NCBI RefSeq assembly: GCF_030691015.1
Contig: NZ_JAUYFF010000019.1
Location: 1-64,000 of the forward strand
Source of the DNA: Sulfuricurvum sp.
GTDB lineage: Bacteria; Campylobacterota; Campylobacteria; Campylobacterales; Sulfurimonadaceae
Reading direction: 5' to 3'
Length of the DNA stretch: 64,000 nucleotides
Below are positions 8,398 through 17,239 of this stretch, one piece after another. Made by a program: the position numbers and the translations under genes. The notes beneath the pieces were generated by a model. It was not told the origin of the DNA. It saw only the letters and a program-made list of their open reading frames with translations, and searched no databases. Position 1 is the stretch's first letter. Each line of letters begins with the position of its first letter.

Positions 8398-9686
8398 AAT
8401 TATTAATAGTAGATGATGATCAAAACAACCGGATGACGTTACAGCTTCTTTTGGAGGAATTTGACGGTATAGAAGTTTCAGAAGCCAAAGACGGTCAAGA
8501 GGCGATTACCCTTTGTAAAAGTACCCATTATGATATCATTTTTATGGACATTATGATGCCCAATGTTGACGGTATTACGGCAACCAAAATTATTAAGTCG
8601 TTCGATAAAAAAACGATGATACTGGCATTAAGTGCATTAGACGATGAAACATCTAAAAACCAAATGCTCTCAAGCGGTGCCGAAGATTATATGACAAAGC
8701 CGATTGAAGATCAGTTATTTCATCAGCGTGTAAAAAATTATATGCAGATTGTAGAACTTCGCCAAATTAAACCCTCTAACTCCGAGGCCATTAACCCCTT
8801 TAGTCAAGAAGTCTACTCTCGATCGTTAAAATTCAATATCAACTCTCTTCAATCTCTCGCTGAATTTTGGGATTATTATCTTAATGAAGCTTGCTATGAA
8901 ATAGAAGGGTTAGAAGAGTGTATTCGAATCGTTTACGCGTATGGACAGTACAGTTTAAAAAATGATTTTCCCTTTACGATTGCCGCTGAAGAGAATGATA
9001 AAAATCTCTTTTTAACATTCCCCCTCATAGAAACGATTAGTGACCTTGTCGTGCAAAATACGTTGATCAAGAACTATCAAAATGCTATTTTCATTCTCGA
9101 TCGGCATCAACTCTCTTTTCGGCTTCCTAAAAAGAAATTGATGGGGAACGAGGAGATACAAAAACTGGATGTGAGCGATTATACGCAGACCATTCTCTCC
9201 AAAACCCATTTTAATAAGATAACCGCTTCTGAATATGTCAGAAGTACGGCAATAGCCTTGATGGAGAAAATAGAAAATCTTGAGAGTATTAAAGATACGT
9301 TGGAATTAGTAGCGATCGAATTTGAAAAACAGCCGACAAAGGATAATTTAGAATCCATTACTAAACTGCTGAACTCTTATATTGATGTTATTGATAATCT
9401 GATGGATTTTGAACATTTTGCGTATGCACTCAAAACACTCAATGAGTTTTTAACCATGTTAAATCCCGATACTATGGATGCCTCGGATTGTAAAAAATTC
9501 TCCCTTCTTTTCTTATCGTTACTGGATGATATCGAAGGGTGGAGAACGAATATTTTTATTTCACAAAAAGCGAATGATATACATTATTTAGACTCTTCTC
9601 TCTTAAGCTCATGCCTCCAGATACAATCAATATTGACGAAAACAGAGGTGTCGCAACACGATGACGATGACTTTGAGCTGTTTTAA
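8394..9686 (+). CDS. Response regulator with uncharacterised C-terminal helical domain
   Basis: The N-terminal 120 residues are a receiver (LLIVDDDQNNRMT, phosphoacceptor Asp in IIFMDIMMPNVDG, Lys in YMTKPIE). The remaining 300 residues match no output domain I recognise: no DNA-binding helix-turn-helix, GGDEF, EAL or HD-GYP motif. The C-terminal third is predicted helical and ends in an acidic tail (HDDDDFELF). A similar helical segment may occur at the end of the regulator at 9768. The ATGA overlap with the preceding kinase points to a cognate pair. Confidence 0.85.
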   Translation: MKLLIVDDDQNNRMTLQLLLEEFDGIEVSEAKDGQEAITLCKSTHYDIIFMDIMMPNVDGITATKIIKSFDKKTMILALSALDDETSKNQMLSSGAEDYMTKPIEDQLFHQRVKNYMQIVELRQIKPSNSEAINPFSQEVYSRSLKFNINSLQSLAEFWDYYLNEACYEIEGLEECIRIVYAYGQYSLKNDFPFTIAAEENDKNLFLTFPLIETISDLVVQNTLIKNYQNAIFILDRHQLSFRLPKKKLMGNEEIQKLDVSDYTQTILSKTHFNKITASEYVRSTAIALMEKIENLESIKDTLELVAIEFEKQPTKDNLESITKLLNSYIDVIDNLMDFEHFAYALKTLNEFLTMLNPDTMDASDCKKFSLLFLSLLDDIEGWRTNIFISQKANDIHYLDSSLLSSCLQIQSILTKTEVSQHDDDDFELF

Positions 9687-9767
9687 AATACGAAAAAATC
9701 ATTGTGATTGTTTTATGATTTTAAATGCCTATGATATCACTAACTAAATGACGTATGAGTTTATTAA

Positions 9768-10817
9768 ATGATAACTATCAAAGATGTGCAAAATTATTCA
9801 CAGCAATTGTCTGTATTGTATGTTGAGGATAATGATAAAGTTAGAGAAGAGACCGCAGAAATTTTCAAACTCCTTTTTGCCAAAGTAGAGACGGCAAGTA
9901 ACGGACAAGAGGGGATAGAAAAATACAATTATGAACCATACGATATTGTTATTACCGATATCAATATGCCCCGCCTAAACGGAATTGAGATGATTTTTCA
10001 AATTCGAGAAATTAATCCCGAGCAGAAAATTATCGCGATTTCCGCGCATGATGAACCCGAAACTTTGATTAGCATGATGCGTAAAGGGGTAAGTACCTTT
10101 TTACTGAAGCCGATTAGCCACGATGAAATGTTGAAAATCATTTATCCCGTGTGCCGTGATGCCTCTGCCCAAAATGTCAATGCCGAACTGTTTGAAAAAC
10201 TGAACGAAGAACGTAAAAAGTACAAAAAAATTGTTTCTAAACTGATGAGTCACTTACAGACGGTTGAGATTAAAAATGGTCAAATTGAAAAACTGTATGC
10301 CCAAAATCATCAGGAAGAGCGTTCAGAGTTGCTGGAAGAGTATTTTGCTAAAGATAACGATGATGAATGTGAAAAAGTGATTTTCTTGCATGATGATTGC
10401 GAGGAGATGACCGATATCTTAGGTGAAATTCCTGATAAACTTTCACTCTATATTGACGAAAAAGATATTCGCCATATCCATAAAACACGCGATGACGTTG
10501 CTAAACTCTCTAACATTTTGTATCGCTATACCCCCTTTTTAGATCCGTTGGCAAAAAGTCTCGAAGAGCTCTCTTCCGTAGTCGCCCAAGAGGAAGAATT
10601 TTTGGTAAAGTTTGATGCCAAGCCCGAACAAATTCTCTCACTGTTTGATGCGGTGTGCATCGATTTGAGTCTTTACGTCAAGCGTTTTGCCATAGAGAGT
10701 ATGGCAATGAAAAATATTCATCATATCCATCAGCCTACCACATTAAGCATCCATCAGATTATCGGGTTGATTCGTCCTGATTTAGCTGATGAGGGCGGCG
10801 ATATGGATTTCTTTTGA
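9768..10817 (+). CDS. Response regulator with C-terminal helical domain (possible paralogue of the preceding one)
   Basis: Receiver at residues about 12-130 (LSVLYVEDNDKVREE, Asp in IVITDINMPRLNG, Lys in FLLKPIS). A coiled coil follows near 145-190, then a helical domain ending IHHIHQPTTLSIHQIIGLI and an acidic tail (DEGGDMDFF). The end resembles the tail of the regulator at 8394 (IHYLDSSLLSSCLQIQSIL, then DDDDFELF), so the two may share an output or protein-contact domain. The 81-base gap before it is AT-rich and may hold a promoter. The receiver start ITIKDVQNYSQQLSVLYVED resembles that of the REC-HD-GYP gene at 12858. Confidence 0.85.
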   Translation: MITIKDVQNYSQQLSVLYVEDNDKVREETAEIFKLLFAKVETASNGQEGIEKYNYEPYDIVITDINMPRLNGIEMIFQIREINPEQKIIAISAHDEPETLISMMRKGVSTFLLKPISHDEMLKIIYPVCRDASAQNVNAELFEKLNEERKKYKKIVSKLMSHLQTVEIKNGQIEKLYAQNHQEERSELLEEYFAKDNDDECEKVIFLHDDCEEMTDILGEIPDKLSLYIDEKDIRHIHKTRDDVAKLSNILYRYTPFLDPLAKSLEELSSVVAQEEEFLVKFDAKPEQILSLFDAVCIDLSLYVKRFAIESMAMKNIHHIHQPTTLSIHQIIGLIRPDLADEGGDMDFF

Positions 10818-10839
10818 CTCCGGCAGTATCGTGAAACAT

Positions 10840-12861
10840 ATGAAAAACAAACTCAGAAAACTTTTCTTCGAGAATTTTCAAGAGAATGAGTTTATTTACG
10901 GCAGATATGTTTCGATAATCGGGTTGATACTTTCTCTCGGGTTGATCTATGGTGTTTGGTTTTTTTCAGAACGTTTTTTTTACAATCAGGCAAAGGTTCG
11001 TTTTGAGCGTCATGTGGATAAAGATCTCCAGACTCTTAGAGAGCGTCTTCAGCAGTATGAAAATACACTGCGCGGAGGGATCGGTGATTTAATCAATGCT
11101 AATAAAGAGATATTGGAGCTTGAAATTTATGACGGTAAGCGTATGGGGACAACTAATCTCCTCTACAAATCACCCGATGTCTCCGGTTATCATTCTGATC
11201 ATCATACCGAACGTACTTTACGCATCGGAGGGCGTGAATGGCATATGTATTATTCGAGTTCTTCGGCTTTTGATGCGCATCATAGCAGTCATTATCCAAA
11301 ATTATTCGCCCTCATTGGGTTGATCGTTTATTTGATGATGATGTACATCATCATAGAGCTGCTGAGAAAGCGGGCATTATTAAAAAAACAAACGCAAGCG
11401 CTTCAACATGAAAAAGAGTTGGCTCAAACGTATCTTGATATCGCAGCGGTAATGGTCTTGATTCTAGATACTAAATACACCATCAAGAGCATAAACCGCA
11501 AAGGGTGTGAAGTTATAGGCTACAGTGCCGATGAAGCGATCGGGAAAAATTTTATTGAGTTATTCGTACCGCTGCGAATACGCGAGGAATTGCACAAGGT
11601 AGCGAATGCATTTGTTGATCACAATAAAAATGATTACTATGAAAATCCGATTCTTACCAAAAATGGTGATGAGAGACTGATCGCATGGCGCAATCGACAG
11701 TTATTCGATGAGCAGGGGGAGTTAATTGGTATCCTGAGCTCAGGGGAAGATATTACTGATATACGGCATGCGCAAAAAGAGTTGCAAGAGCGCGAAACAT
11801 TTTATCGTACCATATTTGAATCTATCGATAAATCCATCGTCATTTTAAGTGATACGATTATCGTCGATTGCAATAAAGTTGCATTGGATCTTTTTGATAG
11901 TACCAATGAACACTTTATCGGCCAATCACTTTTCGATACAGCCTATGAAATTGATTGTCAAGATGGGTCATTGCATCACCATCTTACATGTGCGTATAGC
12001 GGAGAGAGGGTTTCCACTCGATGCACATTGCGTCATCATGCGAATCCGAATAACGTCAAGATCGCCGATTTCTATTTTTCACAATTCGGTTCTGCGGAGC
12101 ACAATAAGTTGATTATGATAGCGCGTGATATTACGGATAAAATCGAAAAGGAGAAAATGCTTACCCTTCACGGACGTCAAGCTCAGATGGGGGAGATGAT
12201 TTCAATGATTGCGCACCAATGGCGACAACCGTTGGCGATTATCAATGCGATTACCACCCAAATGAGATTCAAAGCGATTATGAATGACATTGAAGATCAT
12301 ACGTTCATTGATAATTTGGTGAAAATTGAGCAACAAAGTTCTCATCTCTCGCAAACGATTTCTGATTATCGAGATTTTTTCCGCCCTGATAAACCTAAAG
12401 AACATTTTCGGATAGTCTCTCTCATCAATCATGCCCACAACCTGATTGACCATACGTTAAAAAATCACTCTATCCATGTAGAGCAGGAAGAGTTGTACAA
12501 TCCGATGCTTTACACGTACCGTAATGAAGTGCTTCAGGTATTGATCGTCTTGCTTAAAAATGCGTTGGATGCTTTTGTCGAGAACAAAGTGCTCGGAGGG
12601 AAGATCACTATCACTGTCCGTGCAGAAGAGCGCTATTGTATTATTTCCGTCACTGACGATGCGGGCGGCATACCAAGTGGAGTGATGCACAAACTTTTTA
12701 GCCCCTATTTCACAACCAAAAGTGAGAGTTACGGAACAGGTCTTGGGCTGTATATGAGCCGAATCATTATCGAAGAGCATTGTGATGGATTGATCGAAGC
12801 TTTTAGTGAAGAGAATACCACCACATTTAAGATCAAATTACCGTGCGAGGAAGATCTATGA
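10840..12861 (+). CDS. Membrane-bound sensor histidine kinase with two PAS domains (HWRQPL type)
   Basis: The 673-residue product has an N-terminal membrane helix (IIGLILSLGLIYGVWFF), a short periplasmic loop of about 140 residues rich in His, a second helix (LFALIGLIVYLMMMYIIIEL), a PAS domain (IKSINRKGCEVIGYSADEAI), a second weaker PAS, and a kinase core with H box MIAHQWRQPLAIINAI (His near 457). The HATPase domain has DDAGGIP and GTGLGLYMS. The HQWRQPL form is frequent in Campylobacterota kinases. I chose ATG 10840 because the first membrane helix follows after about 20 residues; in-frame GTG 10831 and ATG 10789 (inside the previous gene) are alternatives. It overlaps the next regulator by four bases. 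Confidence 0.9.
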   Translation: MKNKLRKLFFENFQENEFIYGRYVSIIGLILSLGLIYGVWFFSERFFYNQAKVRFERHVDKDLQTLRERLQQYENTLRGGIGDLINANKEILELEIYDGKRMGTTNLLYKSPDVSGYHSDHHTERTLRIGGREWHMYYSSSSAFDAHHSSHYPKLFALIGLIVYLMMMYIIIELLRKRALLKKQTQALQHEKELAQTYLDIAAVMVLILDTKYTIKSINRKGCEVIGYSADEAIGKNFIELFVPLRIREELHKVANAFVDHNKNDYYENPILTKNGDERLIAWRNRQLFDEQGELIGILSSGEDITDIRHAQKELQERETFYRTIFESIDKSIVILSDTIIVDCNKVALDLFDSTNEHFIGQSLFDTAYEIDCQDGSLHHHLTCAYSGERVSTRCTLRHHANPNNVKIADFYFSQFGSAEHNKLIMIARDITDKIEKEKMLTLHGRQAQMGEMISMIAHQWRQPLAIINAITTQMRFKAIMNDIEDHTFIDNLVKIEQQSSHLSQTISDYRDFFRPDKPKEHFRIVSLINHAHNLIDHTLKNHSIHVEQEELYNPMLYTYRNEVLQVLIVLLKNALDAFVENKVLGGKITITVRAEERYCIISVTDDAGGIPSGVMHKLFSPYFTTKSESYGTGLGLYMSRIIIEEHCDGLIEAFSEENTTTFKIKLPCEEDL

Positions 12862-14291
12862 ACTTAAAAGAGATGATACAGCAGCTATCGGAATATGCAA
12901 AAGGGATGAGCGTCCTTTATGTTGAAGATGAATCTTTGATACGGATCAATACCTCCATGTTATTGGAGAGTATCTTCTCGGATGTGACAACGGCAGAGAA
13001 TGGACGAAAGGGGCTGGAACTTTTTGAGAAAAAAAAGTTTGACATTGTCATCACCGATATCCTTATGCCGGAGATAAGCGGTATCGTAATGATCCAAAAA
13101 ATGAAAGAGATCAATCGCACGCAACCTTTTATTGTCACCTCCGCCTGCGAAGAGAGCAGTTATCTCCTGGAACTAATTAATCTGGGAGTGGCGCAATTTT
13201 TACTCAAACCGATTCAATCGGAACAAATCGTACAAATCTTATACGAAGTAGTTAAAAATATCTACAATGAACGTAAAGTAGACGAGTTTACCACTCAGCT
13301 GAAACAAGATTTATTGCATCAAACAACGTTGTTAGAACAGTATAAAGAGATTGTGGATTTATCATCTATCGTGATCAAAACAGATGTTAATGGCAACATT
13401 ATCTATGTAAACGAGCTATTTTCCAAAATCAGCGGTTACAGCTTTGAAGAAATTATTACTCATGGCCATAAATTATTGCGTCATCATGAAAGCAGTACAG
13501 AATTTTATGATGATCTTTGGAAAACCATTTTGTCTAAAAAAACATGGAACGGGATTATTAAAAATCTCAGAAAAGATGGAAGCCATTACATCTCCGATAC
13601 AACCATTAAACCGATTTCGGATGAGTTCGGAGACATCATTGAGTATATCAGTATCAGTAATGATGTAACAGAACTCTTTGATCTTAATGAAGAGATATGG
13701 CAAACACAGCACGAAATGCTTTCTCTCTTGGGCGAAGTGGGGGAGACACGATCACAAGAGACAGGCAACCATGTCCGCCGTGTCGCTAAATACGCACAAC
13801 TTTTAGGCGAGCTCTATGGCTTGGAGGAGGAAGAGATTCGTCTCCTCTACAGTGCATCGCCGATGCATGATATCGGTAAAATCGGTATTTCCGATGCGAT
13901 TTTACTCAAACCCGGCAAGCTTGACGTTGATGAATATGAGGTGATGAAAACCCACAGTACCATAGGGCATAATATCCTCAAAAATTCCTCCCGTCCCCTC
14001 CTTAAAGCAGCGGCCATTATTGCCGGAGAGCATCACGAAAAGTGGGATGGAAGCGGGTATCCCAATGCATTACAGGGATCCAAAATTCACATCTATGGGC
14101 GCATTACGGCTTTAGCCGATGTATTCGATGCCCTTAGCTGTGAACGTGTCTACAAAAAAGCGTGGCCTATGGAGCAGATTATCGATTTTGTCTCACAAGA
14201 GCGCGGGAGACATTTTGATCCTGATTTAGTGGATATGTTTATGGAAAATATCGATCGCTTCAAAGAAATTGCGGCGAAATATCAAGATTGA
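12858..14291 (+). CDS. REC-PAS-HD-GYP cyclic-di-GMP phosphodiesterase
   Basis: A 477-residue response regulator that should hydrolyse c-di-GMP. Receiver at 15-135 (VLYVEDESLIR, Asp in IVITDILMPEISG, Lys in FLLKPIQ), PAS at about 165-290 (ISGYSFEEIITHGHKLLRHH), then an HD-GYP domain: ETGNHVRRVAKYAQ, the metal-binding HD in PMHDIGKIGI near 336, GEHHEKWDGSGYP and ITALADVFDALSCERVYKKA. All signature residues are present, including GYP. ATG 12858 is preferred over one 15 bases upstream because it forms an ATGA overlap with the kinase stop and has GAGGA upstream. This links the sensory cluster to the motile/sessile switch. Confidence 0.93.
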   Translation: MNLKEMIQQLSEYAKGMSVLYVEDESLIRINTSMLLESIFSDVTTAENGRKGLELFEKKKFDIVITDILMPEISGIVMIQKMKEINRTQPFIVTSACEESSYLLELINLGVAQFLLKPIQSEQIVQILYEVVKNIYNERKVDEFTTQLKQDLLHQTTLLEQYKEIVDLSSIVIKTDVNGNIIYVNELFSKISGYSFEEIITHGHKLLRHHESSTEFYDDLWKTILSKKTWNGIIKNLRKDGSHYISDTTIKPISDEFGDIIEYISISNDVTELFDLNEEIWQTQHEMLSLLGEVGETRSQETGNHVRRVAKYAQLLGELYGLEEEEIRLLYSASPMHDIGKIGISDAILLKPGKLDVDEYEVMKTHSTIGHNILKNSSRPLLKAAAIIAGEHHEKWDGSGYPNALQGSKIHIYGRITALADVFDALSCERVYKKAWPMEQIIDFVSQERGRHFDPDLVDMFMENIDRFKEIAAKYQD

Positions 14292-14303
14292 AGGGACTTC
14301 ATT

Positions 14304-14984
14304 ATGCCTAAATTCAATGAATTTAGAAATCTTTCGGTTTTGTATGCCGAAGATGATACTGAATTACGTGAAATCACCACAAAGACGCTTCAGCTTATTG
14401 TAGGGCAGGTCTTTGCCGTTGTTGACGGGACAGAAGCCTTGTTCATCTATGAGAACAATCGTATCGATATTGTTATCCTTGATATTTATATGGGAGCCGT
14501 GAGCGGTCTCGATGTTGCAAAAATGATACGAAAAAGCAACGAAAAAATCCCTATCGTGATCGTATCGGGATCGATAGCGACACAAGATTTATTGGAAGCA
14601 TGCAAACTGAACCTGATAGAGTATATTTACAAGCCGATTGAGTTTAATGCCCTCATAAAAGTCCTCTATCTTGCGGTGGATCGTCTCAAATCTCAGGGGA
14701 TGCTGGTTGCAAAAATCAATGATTCACTCTCCTATGACTATTTTGCCAAGTCCTTTATCCATTCAAACGGCGAAAAAACGGCATTAACAAAAAATGAGAT
14801 ACAAGCACTGGAACTTTTATTGGCTCATCGAGCTCAAGTGGTAACGTATGAAACATTTTCAAATGTTTTGGAAGAGGAGATGTCTGATGGTGCGTTGAAA
14901 AATCTTATTCTACGAATCCGTAAAAAGATGGGAGATGATACGAACTTGCGCAATCTTGCTAAAGTAGGGTATACGCTGGTTTAA
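14304..14984 (+). CDS. OmpR-family-like response regulator (REC plus winged helix)
   Basis: Residues 1-125 are a receiver (VLYAEDDTELREITTKTL, Asp in IVILDIYMGAVSG, Lys in IYKPIEF). Residues 155-226 form a winged-helix DNA-binding domain of the OmpR/PhoB type (ALTKNEIQALELLLAHRAQ, LKNLILRIRKKMG and the wing LAKVGYTLV). It is therefore a transcription factor and the likely output of the preceding kinase cluster. It begins 12 bases after the HD-GYP gene and is the last gene before the integrated element, whose left repeat starts 13 bases after its stop. Confidence 0.88.
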   Translation: MPKFNEFRNLSVLYAEDDTELREITTKTLQLIVGQVFAVVDGTEALFIYENNRIDIVILDIYMGAVSGLDVAKMIRKSNEKIPIVIVSGSIATQDLLEACKLNLIEYIYKPIEFNALIKVLYLAVDRLKSQGMLVAKINDSLSYDYFAKSFIHSNGEKTALTKNEIQALELLLAHRAQVVTYETFSNVLEEEMSDGALKNLILRIRKKMGDDTNLRNLAKVGYTLV

Positions 14985-14997
14985 AAAAGGTGCTTTA

Positions 14998-15059
14998 GTT
15001 TGTCTTTTTGGATTGTATTAGAGGGGATTAAATTGATGTGGCGGACGAGGAGAGATTCG
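14998..15059 (+). repeat. Left attachment repeat (displaced tRNA-Ser 3' end)
   Basis: A 43-base identity (14998-15040) with 32608-32650, then a 19-base identity (15041-15059) with 32654-32672. The two blocks are separated in the right copy by one extra GTG unit. The 19-base block is the complement of the tRNA-Ser 3' end. Beyond 15059 the sequences diverge. This is the signature of tyrosine-integrase insertion at a tRNA 3' end. The GTG difference looks like slippage in a GTG repeat. Confidence 0.9.
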
Positions 15060-15105
15060 TGAAACACCTATTTTAAGCACTTTAAAGATATTTTATAAGA
15101 ATAAC

Positions 15106-15126
15106 CTACATTAAAAACTACATTAA
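15106..15126 (+). repeat. Left terminal direct repeat, putative integrase arm site
   Basis: This 21-base sequence contains two copies of CTACATTA-like units spaced by AAAA. The identical 21 bases occur at 32510-32530 near the other end, in the same orientation. Matching short repeats just inside both ends of an integrase-borne element are what arm-type integrase binding sites look like; the function is inferred. Confidence 0.55.
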
Positions 15127-15207
15127 CAACAATGTGACTCAACATTTGTATGAGATAAAGTCCTCTGCTATTTTTCTGATTTAGAATTGTATTTATTTTG
15201 TTTAAAA

Positions 15208-15276
15208 CTACCATATTTATTTTATATGGTAGAAATATTGTAAAAAACTACCATATTTTAATTATATGGTAGTTTT
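15208..15276 (-). terminator. Tandem hairpins after the Fic gene
   Basis: Two adjacent inverted repeats share the arm CTACCATAT. The first is 15208-15216 with 15224-15232. The second is a perfect 13-base arm, 15244-15256 with 15264-15276. On the minus strand the second follows the Fic stop within two bases and ends in a T run, as expected of an intrinsic terminator. The same nine bases also occur at the very end of the Fic coding sequence, so a repeated binding site is an alternative. Confidence 0.6.
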
Positions 15277-15277
15277 C

Positions 15278-16351
15278 CTACCATATCCCTTCACCCAATA
15301 GTGCATAGAGTTTAGGATTGATATAAAGGATAATTCGCGATCTTTTTTGCGACGTCAGTATTCCAATTTTTTCGAGTTCTTTGAGGTACTTAGATGCTGC
15401 GTGCCGCTCAACATCCAAAGCAACTTCGACATGAGCCGTTTTAGTATAGACTTCGGTAAAAATAGCATCGATAAGTTCACGTTTATAGATTTTTGGCAAT
15501 TTAGCTTTGACTTCATTTGCCGTTTCATCTACAAGCTCTTTAATTGCCTTAGCTTTCGTCAACGTACGAACGGCTGTCTCTTCAATGCCTTTGAGCATAT
15601 ATAAAGTCCACTCTTCCCATGCATTACTGACTCGCACTTCTTGTAATAATCGATAGTAGTCGCTTTTGTGTCGGATGATATAGCCACTCAAATAGAGTAT
15701 CGGTGCATCCAATAATCCCTCAAGACAAAGATAGAGGATATTGAGAATACGTCCTGTCCGACCGTTTCCATCGTAAAACGGATGAATCGATTCAAACTGG
15801 TAATGTAATATCGCCATTTTAATCAAAGGGTCTAATTCATCGGGCTCGTTGATTTGTTTTTCTAGGTTGGCAAGCAGTTCATAAATCATCGCCTCATCTT
15901 GAGGAGGAGTGTAAACAACTTCACCCGTTTTAGCGTTGCGTAGTACAGTGCCGGCTTGTTTTCGGATACCGGCATTATTACCGGAGAGTTCTTGTTGAAT
16001 GGCAACAATATCGTTTGTTGTTAAAAGTTGGCGGTGTTGCAAGTGAGTAAAACCAAAACGCAATGCTTTGCGGTAATTTAAAACCTCTTTGATGTTATCA
16101 GGAATATGGTGTGATTCACTCGCTAAGGCTTCAAATAGTTCATCTTGGGTGGTAATAATATTTTCAATTTCTGAGCTGTCTTTTGCTTCTTGGAGGGTAA
16201 GAGAATTGATGAGTATCTCTTTATTCGGGATTTGATCGGCAAACCCTTTTAGCTCTGCTAATGCCTTGTGTGCTTTAGAGAGTTGTTTGAGTATTGCAAC
16301 TGTGTCAAAATCAAATTTTGGCGGTAAAGGAGGTAAAACAAATTCATCCAT
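15278..16351 (-). CDS. Fic-domain protein (class II) with C-terminal winged helix
   Basis: Fic enzymes usually transfer AMP to a hydroxyl side chain of a target protein. The signature HPFYDGNGRTGR is complete at residues 190-201, including the catalytic His. Residues 59-64 (SSEIEN) match the inhibitory-helix motif (S/T)xxxE(G/N), placed N-terminally as in class II proteins that inhibit themselves. The C-terminal 80 residues resemble a winged helix (AASKYLKELEKIGILTSQKR), common in stand-alone Fic proteins. A GAGAGGAAGAG ribosome site precedes the ATG at 16351. No separate antitoxin gene is visible. It is cargo of the integrated element; target unknown. Confidence 0.9.
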   Translation of the reverse strand: MDEFVLPPLPPKFDFDTVAILKQLSKAHKALAELKGFADQIPNKEILINSLTLQEAKDSSEIENIITTQDELFEALASESHHIPDNIKEVLNYRKALRFGFTHLQHRQLLTTNDIVAIQQELSGNNAGIRKQAGTVLRNAKTGEVVYTPPQDEAMIYELLANLEKQINEPDELDPLIKMAILHYQFESIHPFYDGNGRTGRILNILYLCLEGLLDAPILYLSGYIIRHKSDYYRLLQEVRVSNAWEEWTLYMLKGIEETAVRTLTKAKAIKELVDETANEVKAKLPKIYKRELIDAIFTEVYTKTAHVEVALDVERHAASKYLKELEKIGILTSQKRSRIILYINPKLYALLGEGIW

Positions 16352-16421
16352 TAAAATGCTCTTCCTCTCAAATCATTAATATCAAAAAGAATATTTTAGC
16401 CGAAATGATCCAATATCTACT

Positions 16422-16477
16422 ATTCATTTGGCATTTTTCCCTTATATGGTCTTAGCGGGTAGGGGAATGAGGAAACA
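16422..16477. repeat. Imperfect 57-bp direct repeat, copy 1 (upstream of fic)
   Basis: Closely matches 17146-17202 in the same orientation, with roughly seven differences or indels. It contains a GC-rich run (TAGCGGGTAGGGG) that stands out from its AT-rich surroundings. It lies about 70 bases before the Fic start. The two copies bracket the unknown gene 16507-17091. Confidence 0.75.
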
Positions 16478-16506
16478 CTACTTCCTTGAAAATTGAGCCA
16501 ATATTT

Positions 16507-17091
16507 TTACAGATAGCTTTGAATCGTTGCTTTCCCAATCAACCGATACACTGCATCGAGAAAATTTTCAAGTGCATTCTTTTCTACTATAGCCTCAAAT
16601 TCATAGGAAGCATCAAGTGCAAGATGAGGGAATTTTTCTAACAACAGTTCATGCAAGCGTTCTGAAAAAGTATTTCTTCTCGCCATCGTGATAGTGATCG
16701 TAAATGTGTCATTTGTATTTCTAACAAGATTGAAATCATAAATCAAACTTGGATCATGATATGCGGATAAAAATATTGCTCTTCCATTTATCTCGGTTTC
16801 TTGTTCGAGATATTCTCCGAGAGTTTTGGCGAATTCGAGAAAGGCATAAAGGAAACAGTAGTCATTGCTTCTTTGCAACATTATGCCGCGTTCGTACATG
16901 AGATTATCATATATCGAAGTCGCCGCTTGTTGGTAGTTTATATTATTGACAAATACATCACCTGTAAAATAATCTTTTTCTAAATTTAATAAACACACTT
17001 CTGAATAGGGAGTTCCTTTTTTAAAACATCCAATTTCAAAAATAACATTACCTTCAATATCAACCAAGACAGCTTTTTTAGTTGAATCCAT
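16507..17091 (-). CDS. Hypothetical protein flanked by direct repeats
   Basis: A 194-residue soluble protein I do not recognise. It has no signal peptide, membrane helix or clear catalytic motif. The start has a beta-rich pattern (KKAVLVDIEGNVIFEIGCF) and the middle a helical stretch (CFLYAFLEFAKTLGEYLEQE). The ATG at 17091 has AGGAAAG upstream, and TATAAT lies at 17120-17125 on the same strand. It sits between the resolvase and Fic genes, all minus strand, and is bracketed by a 57-bp repeat pair, suggesting it moved or was duplicated as a cassette. Whether it works with Fic is unknown. Confidence 0.7.
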   Translation of the reverse strand: MDSTKKAVLVDIEGNVIFEIGCFKKGTPYSEVCLLNLEKDYFTGDVFVNNINYQQAATSIYDNLMYERGIMLQRSNDYCFLYAFLEFAKTLGEYLEQETEINGRAIFLSAYHDPSLIYDFNLVRNTNDTFTITITMARRNTFSERLHELLLEKFPHLALDASYEFEAIVEKNALENFLDAVYRLIGKATIQSYL

Positions 17092-17145
17092 TAACTTTCC
17101 TAAAAAATATTATTTCACTATTATACCCTTGATATTGACATAGAT

Positions 17146-17202
17146 ATTCATTTGGCATTTTTCCCCTATAGGGTCTTAGCGGGGTAGGGGCATGGGGAAA
17201 TA
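17146..17202. repeat. Imperfect 57-bp direct repeat, copy 2 (upstream of the 16507 gene)
   Basis: Partner of the repeat at 16422-16477. This copy holds the palindrome CCCTATAGGG and G-rich runs that could pair with the C-rich bases just after it (17203-17213), giving a structured element on the minus strand. It begins about 55 bases upstream of the 16507-17091 gene start and lies after the resolvase stop. Confidence 0.75.
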
Positions 17203-17239
17203 CCCACCCCCCCGATATAGCAAAAACATTTTTGGAAAT

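Noticed and set aside
10789-10839. Upstream start for the membrane kinase
   Set aside because: It lies inside the preceding regulator gene, adds non-conserved residues and has no ribosome site.
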